From Siniperca chuatsi (taxonomy: Eukaryota; Chordata; Actinopteri; Centrarchiformes; Sinipercidae), in the NCBI RefSeq assembly GCF_020085105.1, contig NC_058063.1, positions 6,358,501 to 6,422,500 of the forward strand: a stretch of 64,000 bases of DNA. The letters are read 5' to 3'. A program made the translations under genes and the position numbers. Shown here piece by piece: positions 58,601 through 64,000 of this stretch (position 1 is its first letter; each line of letters begins with the position of its first letter). The notes beneath the pieces are model-generated. The model searched no databases. It was not told the origin of the DNA and was given only the letters and a program-made list of their open reading frames with translations.

Positions 58601-58792
58601 AAGTGATGTGTATCTCACTCACGCCTCCCTCCCCCTGACTGTCAAACTTACTCACAGGACAAGTCAAATGGTCTGCCATCAGTGTCCTTTGTGGCTCCTC
58701 CTCAACAAACATCAAATATGTCCTTGTTTCTCTTAGATGAAGATCGGAGGCAGACAAAATAAGAAAGACAGAGACTTTGGCTGAGAGTGAGA
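55641..58792. repeat. Anonymous cassette, copy 3
   Basis: Collinear with 39985-42633, with an empty site at 55725 where copy 2 has a solo LTR. It holds the short repeated motif near 56745-56835 and 58545-58640. Confidence 0.7.
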
Positions 58793-59394
58793 GTTTTATT
58801 TAGTGTGCTCCTCTCCTCGTGTGTCTTATATGTTTTACTTCCTGTCTTTGTTTGCTTTCCCTCCGGTTTAGATTGTTGGCCCCACCTTGTTTGCACCTGT
58901 GTCTCGTTGTCGCCCTTACCTCAGTGTAATTAGTCTGGGGCTTTTCGTTTGTTCATTGTCGCGTCGTTGTCCTTATCATGTGCATTTTGGTTGTGCTTTG
59001 TTCCCGTCTCATGCATCCCGGCTTTTGGTTTCCTGTAAGTTCTGTTGGACTGACTCTTAATTTCCTTGTACCTTGTCTGCACTGTGGACTTTTGTATTTT
59101 GCCTGCTCCCTGTCGGATTTTGTTTGCTTGTTGGACTTGTCCCCTGTTTTTTGACCGCTGCCTGCCTTAGGCCCGTGGTCGTTCCTTGCCGTTGGTTGCG
59201 GCCTCCGTGTTCTGCCTGCCCCGCTACACAAGCCAAGCCAGAACCTACACTCTCCGTCCACGGAGCCTCGCCGCTCTAGAAGAACTCAGTTCCCCCAGTA
59301 TGTGCTTGCAGTATACCATAAAAACGGTTCCAACCTCATCCAAATACCACTTCCTTGCGTTCTGCATTTGGGTACTTAAATCGTGCAGATAACA
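58793..59394 (+). mobile_element. Solo LTR, third copy, 5' end deleted
   Basis: Matches 4603-5203 from its TTTTATTTTGTAGTGTGC segment onward. About the first 35 bp are missing. Confidence 0.7.
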
Positions 59395-59486
59395 GAGAGA
59401 GACAGAAAATGCAAACTGACCATGAATATAGGAACTTTATTAAAATGTCCTTCTGCTGGGTGGCAGCAGCTTAATATGATAAATCA

Positions 59487-60900
59487 TCAGTCACACTCAG
59501 AGTAAATTGCATGAGTTTCCACTTCCCTATCTGATGCAGGCCTCCTGCTTCTTATTGCTGTTGAATACAAAGTCAGTGCTGCGTCCTTCAGACCTTGAGA
59601 GTCCAGATTCTGTTAAAAAGAATATTTAGTCTCTTATCTTTCCCTGCTGAACTTTTAGAGAAAAACAAAATAATTTTAATAAATAACTTAAAACAAATAA
59701 AATTTAATTATAACACTTGGTTCACCTCACGCTGTTGTGGATTCTGTTCTTCACTGGCAGCTGAATGACAGAGACAATACGTCGAATCAGGTGATAAATA
59801 TGTAAATGTGTTTTCTTTGAACAAGTGAAAAAACAATAAACCAAATGCAACATAGAGTAGCTTTAAAAAAAGTACCTTTCTGAAGTTTCCTGTTTTTAAC
59901 AACCAGACCAACGATGACCATTACGAGGAAAACAGTTAGACCGCCTGGGATCACACTCATCAACATTGTTATTCTGTCACACTCAGATAAAATAATCAGA
60001 CTCTATTTTCCCTTCACTGGCTTGAGAACTGCTAACATTAAACTGACAAAAGTTAAGTTAGCCATACTGTTTTTATCTTAAGACGACTAGAAGTGAAACT
60101 GTACAATGAATGAAATCTTAGAGAATCTTACTTTTAGATTTTCTGTCAACATCATCATGAGATTCTTCACTGCCTTTTAACAAAATGAAGACACATTTAA
60201 TCTTGATCTTACTTTGAAAAAACTGTGTCACGCTCCTTTGTTATGACAATGATTAAATAGCCACACATGTTCTAATAGGGCAATTATTAAATTAGCAAAC
60301 ACAGAAAGACATGGCAGAAGAATTGATACCACAGGATTTTATAATTACCTTCAACATTTAAATGTATCCCAATAAAAATTGTCCGTCCCGCTGTGTAAAA
60401 TCCACAGAAATATAGACCAGAGTCAGAAAAATTCACTCTCTTAATTTTAAGAGAGACAGTGGAGGTGTTGGATCCCATTTCAAATGTTCCATTTTGAAAT
60501 CCATCAAAGTGGTGAGGTTCGCTGGTAGAGCTGATCATAGTGGAAATGGAGCTGGCCTTGGTTCTGTTGACCACTCTGAACCATAATGCCAAAGAGTCAG
60601 ATTCGGACGTCTTAGAGCACAGCAGTGTGGCTTCTTCACCAGGCTGGACATTCACAGTCTGAGACTCAGAAGCTGAGACAGAGATCCAGCCTGAAACAAA
60701 CAGCAGACGACAAGAGACTTTTTTCAAGTAACATAAAGAGAAACAATACCTCATAATTAATGTAATAATAAGTAACTCATTTTAGTTCTGCTGGTTTAGA
60801 GAATTCAACAAAGTTGGCAAAGAAGTTGATGAGTTATTCAATGGCAGTACTTACTGAGGCTGCAGAGAATCAAAACTGTTATCAAGGTGAAGTTCATCAT
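59487..60900 (-). CDS. V-set Ig receptor copy F: TM exon acceptor lost, type-2 tail
   Basis: Exons (minus): 60855-60900 signal (MMNFTLITVLILCSLS), 60349-60690 V (C40, W52, DSGLYFC), 60132-60173 stalk, 59726-59760 linker, 59487-59609 tail with TGA. The transmembrane exon (59876 to about 59987) keeps its GT donor, but a deletion removes its AG acceptor and first bases. The nearest AG would put TGA in frame at once. Skipping this exon keeps the frame, because it is phase 1 on both sides, and predicts a 195-residue protein with a signal peptide and V domain but no membrane helix. The tail exon is type 2 (LKDAALTL, no ITIM tyrosine) and is truncated at IYSECD. The V-exon donor is GTAATT. Either a soluble decoy or a dying gene; I cannot tell which. 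Confidence 0.65.
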
Positions 60901-60978
60901 TGTGTGTATGACTGAAGCTCTGCGAAGTCGGTAATCAACTCTGACCAGGAAGGCTGCTCTCAATGTAAAGAGGCGGGG
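60901..60978 (-). promoter_or_regulatory. Proximal promoter of copy F
   Basis: CCAGGAAG (60945-60952) and GAGGCGGGG (60970-60978) intact. Confidence 0.5.
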
Positions 60979-61613
60979 TGGTTTTTTTTTTTGTTTCTCT
61001 TCTTGTCCCTAAAACGGACCACATGCATGTTTGTTGAAGTGAACGTTTAGGTCAAGGAGTATGAGATAGTTATTCTTCAGGTTATTTGATAAAATATAAT
61101 CTTGGTAATTTTCCAAAAGCAGTCCAAGGATATAGAAAATATATATCAGTGCATCTAGTACAAGCATCAAGTATAATCTTCTCATCCAAAAGAAAGTGAG
61201 GATATTTCATGCTTAAAGAAAGTGTCTGGACTGACTGACTGAGTAACAGCAAGCTGCACAAGTTGAGGTCATACTCATGTTAATGTTAAGACACAGCGAA
61301 GTGCTTCATGTCTAGTTGTACATCAGATACAGTTGGAAACAAGTGCTTCCAAACAGGTCCAGGGGGAAACAACATAAAGGCAACTGCAATCTTAAATCAT
61401 CTGATGCATGAAACATGAATATTTTGTTATAGTCGCTTCATCCTTTCTACCGAACTTTTGTTAATGTGAGTGCATCTGAAACTTTGATAAATATTGTTCC
61501 TTTTTGCAAGTGATGATCTGAAAATTGGGTATTTCGAAGGTGGTCCTAAGATTTCTGATCCTGAAGATTTGGATTCAGATTTGGTAATCCAATTTTACCT
61601 ATAATCTGGACAA
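60979..61613 (+). repeat. F upstream region, inverted at 24.7-25.3 kb
   Basis: Reverse-complement match to the D upstream region. No gene was recognised. Confidence 0.75.
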
Positions 61614-62523
61614 TATTAGGATTACAAGTACCTGGGAGTTCACTTGGATAATAAACTGGACTGGACCAAGAACACGCAAGCTGTTTACAGGAAGGGCCAG
61701 AGCTGCCTCTATTTTCTGAGGAGGCTGAGGTCCTTCAACATCTGCCGGACAATGCTGAAGATGTTTTATGAGTCTATGGTGGTCAGTGCTATCCTGTATG
61801 CTGTTGCATGCTGGGGCAGCAGGTTGAGGGTAGCGGACGCCAACAGACTCAACAAACTGATTCGTAAGGCCAGTGACATTGTGGGGGTGGAACTGGACTT
61901 TCTGGCGGTGGTATCCGAGAGGAGGATGCTGGCCAAACTACACGGCATCTTGGACAGTGTCTCCCACCCACTCCATGATGTGCTGGTCAAGCAAAGGAGC
62001 ACCTTCAGCGGAAGACTCATCCCACCAAAAAGCACCACAGAGCGCCACAGGAAGTCATTCCTGCCTGTGGCCATCAAACTCTTTAACTCCTCCCTCTAAG
62101 CGTTAGTCTGTATGACCCTTAGCCACTAAACTGGACATTGATCATTACATCTCTGCCATACTTGAATAATTGTGCAATATTCTGTGTATTACCTCCATTA
62201 CTGCTGTGCAATATCTTAATAATCTCAATAAGCTACACTTAACTCGACAGTACATGCACCACTACTTATTACTTATATTATTACATTGTATTATTATACT
62301 GTATTATCATCATCAACCGGTAAACCCACTTGGTACCTCACACTTATTTTATCTTATACTTATACCCACCTGGTACTTAATTTATTTTCTGACCTGTTTT
62401 TATAGTGTATTATATTATATTTTTTGCTAGTACTTTCTCCTGTGTGCACTGACGTACAGGCGAGCTGCTGTAACAAAGAGTTTCCCTTCGGGGATCAATA
62501 AAGTATTTCTGATTCTGATTCTG
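61614..62523 (+). mobile_element. 5'-truncated L2/Rex1-like LINE
   Basis: Ends in GGGGATCAATAAAGTATTTCT and (ATTCTG) repeats, with ACAA on both sides as a short target duplication (61610-61613 and 62524-62527). The inverted paralog at about 24700 has the empty site. Confidence 0.85.
61620..62099 (+). CDS. LINE reverse transcriptase C-terminus
   Basis: Open frame reading YLGVHLDNKLDWTKNT, FLRRLRSFNICRTMLKMFY, ILYAVACWGS and RHRKSFLPVAIKLFNSS to TAA. This is the standard C-terminal part of fish L2/Rex1-type ORF2. The catalytic reverse-transcriptase core is missing because of 5' truncation. Not a host gene. Confidence 0.85.
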   Translation, partial: DYKYLGVHLDNKLDWTKNTQAVYRKGQSCLYFLRRLRSFNICRTMLKMFYESMVVSAILYAVACWGSRLRVADANRLNKLIRKASDIVGVELDFLAVVSERRMLAKLHGILDSVSHPLHDVLVKQRSTFSGRLIPPKSTTERHRKSFLPVAIKLFNSSL

Positions 62524-63499
62524 ACAAAATGTGGCATTTGGGTATTTCAAAATTCAAGGCAGAGTTTAAAATGATTTCAAAATTGAGGATCATTTGGATC
62601 CCACCTCAGAGGTGGATGTGACATAGATTGACAAATAGCCTAGGCTTCTCTTTTCCAAGATATTGTTACCCAAGATGTTCATTACATTTAAATTCTAATT
62701 TGAATGTGCCCGACAAATGTGAAAGGGTTTTAGTTCTAACAGAACCAACATTAGCCCAGTCTGAAAGTCAAGAGAGCAGCAAACAAGACTGTCCTTTCAC
62801 TGTGTTTGCAGTGTAATAAAATCATCTGGCACCAGAATGGAAGTCCTCATTCAATGTATGTGTAACACACTTCATTGAGTGTAAATCATTTTGACTTACT
62901 GAGTGCTATATTAACGGGAAAATTTATTTGAAAATCAGTGTGTTGTAAGCCGACCTCATCGGGTATCAATCCAACAATTATCACCTATGTATTGGCTGTA
63001 TGCTTACACATTCCTCATTCCTAATACACTGTGGTAAATGTGGGCAGATTGAATCTCAGACCACCATTTCTGTTCAAAGAGGGGTTTTCTTTTTTTCAAG
63101 AAGCCATTTTTGTGAGTTCCCGGTCCATTTTTCACATTTGAGAATGACTCCCGGATGAGAGCCAATATATCTACAATAGATCAGCAGAAATGTTAAAACA
63201 ATCAATTGATTACAGAATGGAAATACCTGTTAAATTGCACTGATAGCAGTCACACACAAAACACCCCAACAATTAAGAAAGCCATATGCAAAACAGGAAA
63301 TGGCCAATATAGCCTGGTGGCAAAGGATGGACAGTCTTAATAAATGGTGCTGGAGCTATTTGATAACCAAACCACAGACCCTTTTACAGCCGACATCATA
63401 TGCATGCTCATGTTGGCAACCACAGTAGCATTCTGCCCCAGCCATCCAGACAAGTTAGCAAGCTTTAAACATTGAATTAAAACTTTTACCAGCATCAAA
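62524..63499 (+). repeat. Inverted-duplicate arm, distal part
   Basis: Reverse-complement match to about 24236-24700. The short frame at 62628-62816 has no domain. Confidence 0.7.
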
Positions 63500-63616
63500 A
63501 TGTCTGGTTTTTGCATGTTCGGTTGTCAGAATCGATATTCCAACAGCGGACTCAAGTTCTACAGAATTCCGACAGGATCATGGCTGCAAGTTATTAAACA
63601 TGTTGACTGCCACTAA
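63500..63616 (+). CDS. THAP-like zinc-finger start
   Basis: 39 codons, MSGFCMFGCQNRYSN then LKFYRIP, matching the N-terminal signature of THAP domains (paired cysteines, NR, and aromatic-FYRIP). A TAA follows the segment HVDCH, so the full C2CH finger is not present. It could be the first coding piece of a THAP gene with a downstream exon, or a relic of a P-element-like transposase. The duplication boundary with 24236 falls at its start codon. Confidence 0.35.
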   Translation: MSGFCMFGCQNRYSNSGLKFYRIPTGSWLQVIKHVDCH

Positions 63617-64000
63617 ACTGAGGACACGATCAAAAATGCTGTCATTTATATCAGGTAAGGTTATCTATCTACTCTTTTATTTCACTGGAAAGCCTGGTTT
63701 ACATAAACAATTGTCGGTCAAATGTAGACTAATATTCTAATGTGGCTAAAGTTTGGTAACCAGTGTTAGCTGGTATTAGATTTGGCTAGTAAACAATGGG
63801 GTGTGTGTGTGTGTGTGTGTTTAATTTTCAGGTGAGGTGTCAATGGACTTGAGTAGTCCTGATTTTGTGCCTTCTGTGTTTGTACACAAAACAAAGTCAG
63901 AAACCCCAGGCAAAGATGGATAGGTACGAATAATTAGGCCTGCCGCCTCTTAATCGTTTTTAAATTTAAAATAAAGCAACTATGAGTATCATAGTTGCTT
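63617..64000. other. Window end with GT microsatellite
   Basis: A GT run at about 63799-63820. Nothing else was recognised. Confidence 0.5.

Overview
The window is nuclear DNA from a teleost fish, probably a spiny-rayed (percomorph) species. The evidence is intron-containing genes for single V-set immunoglobulin receptors with ITIM-like tails, embedded in fish-type repeats: L2/Rex1-like LINE pieces, Gypsy elements with short LTRs, and a class I-like endogenous retrovirus. There is no bacterial-type gene organisation and no CRISPR, rRNA or tRNA gene was seen.

The core is a tandem and inverted array of one receptor family. Six nearly full-length copies have the same six-exon plan: signal peptide, one V domain, short stalk, transmembrane segment, linker, cytoplasmic tail. 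All introns before exon 6 that could be checked are phase 1, except the last, which is phase 0. Copies A (8235-9618), B (15111-16553), C (20380-22161) and E (45226-46651) on the minus strand look intact, at 225 residues each. Copy D (25416-27033, plus strand) carries a one-base frameshift. Copy F (59487-60900, minus strand) has lost the splice acceptor of its transmembrane exon and has a swapped tail. Broken relatives fill the spaces: a second type (G, split between 13.4-13.6 kb and 33.0-33.6 kb, plus lone tail exons at 5.3, 29.1 and 43.4 kb) and a third type (H, at 1.4-2.0, 30.4, 34.4-39.2 and 48.7-49.1 kb).

The array grew by large duplications. Units running V gene, orphan type-2 tail exon, 2-3 kb anonymous cassette, H-type pseudogene recur on the left (9.6 down to 1.4 kb), in the middle (46.7 down to 34.4 kb) and on the right (60.9 down to 48.7 kb). 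The same unit is inverted around gene D (24.2 to 30.8 kb). B and C are a separate direct duplication of about 5 kb. A 100-base assembly gap (17822-17921) lies inside an inverted repeat.

Mobile elements date these events. A complete but decayed Gypsy element (35030-38782) sits in the V-exon splice donor of an H-type pseudogene and has lost its reverse-transcriptase catalytic box. Solo LTRs with 5-bp target duplications lie at 4603-5203, 40056-40491 and 51583-52137, with related LTR copies at 42634-43309 and 58793-59394. A Gypsy remnant (49077-50239) is followed by a retrovirus remnant (about 50366-55640) that lacks reverse transcriptase and most of envelope. A 5'-truncated LINE (61614-62523) inserted after the D/F inverted duplication.

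Functionally, the intact copies should be surface glycoproteins of immune cells that bind an unknown ligand with one V domain and signal inhibition through a tail ITIM. They share a TATA-less promoter with an Ets-type site and a GC box. I did not assign them a formal name: they resemble fish novel immune-type receptors and related V-set families but lack a J-like motif.
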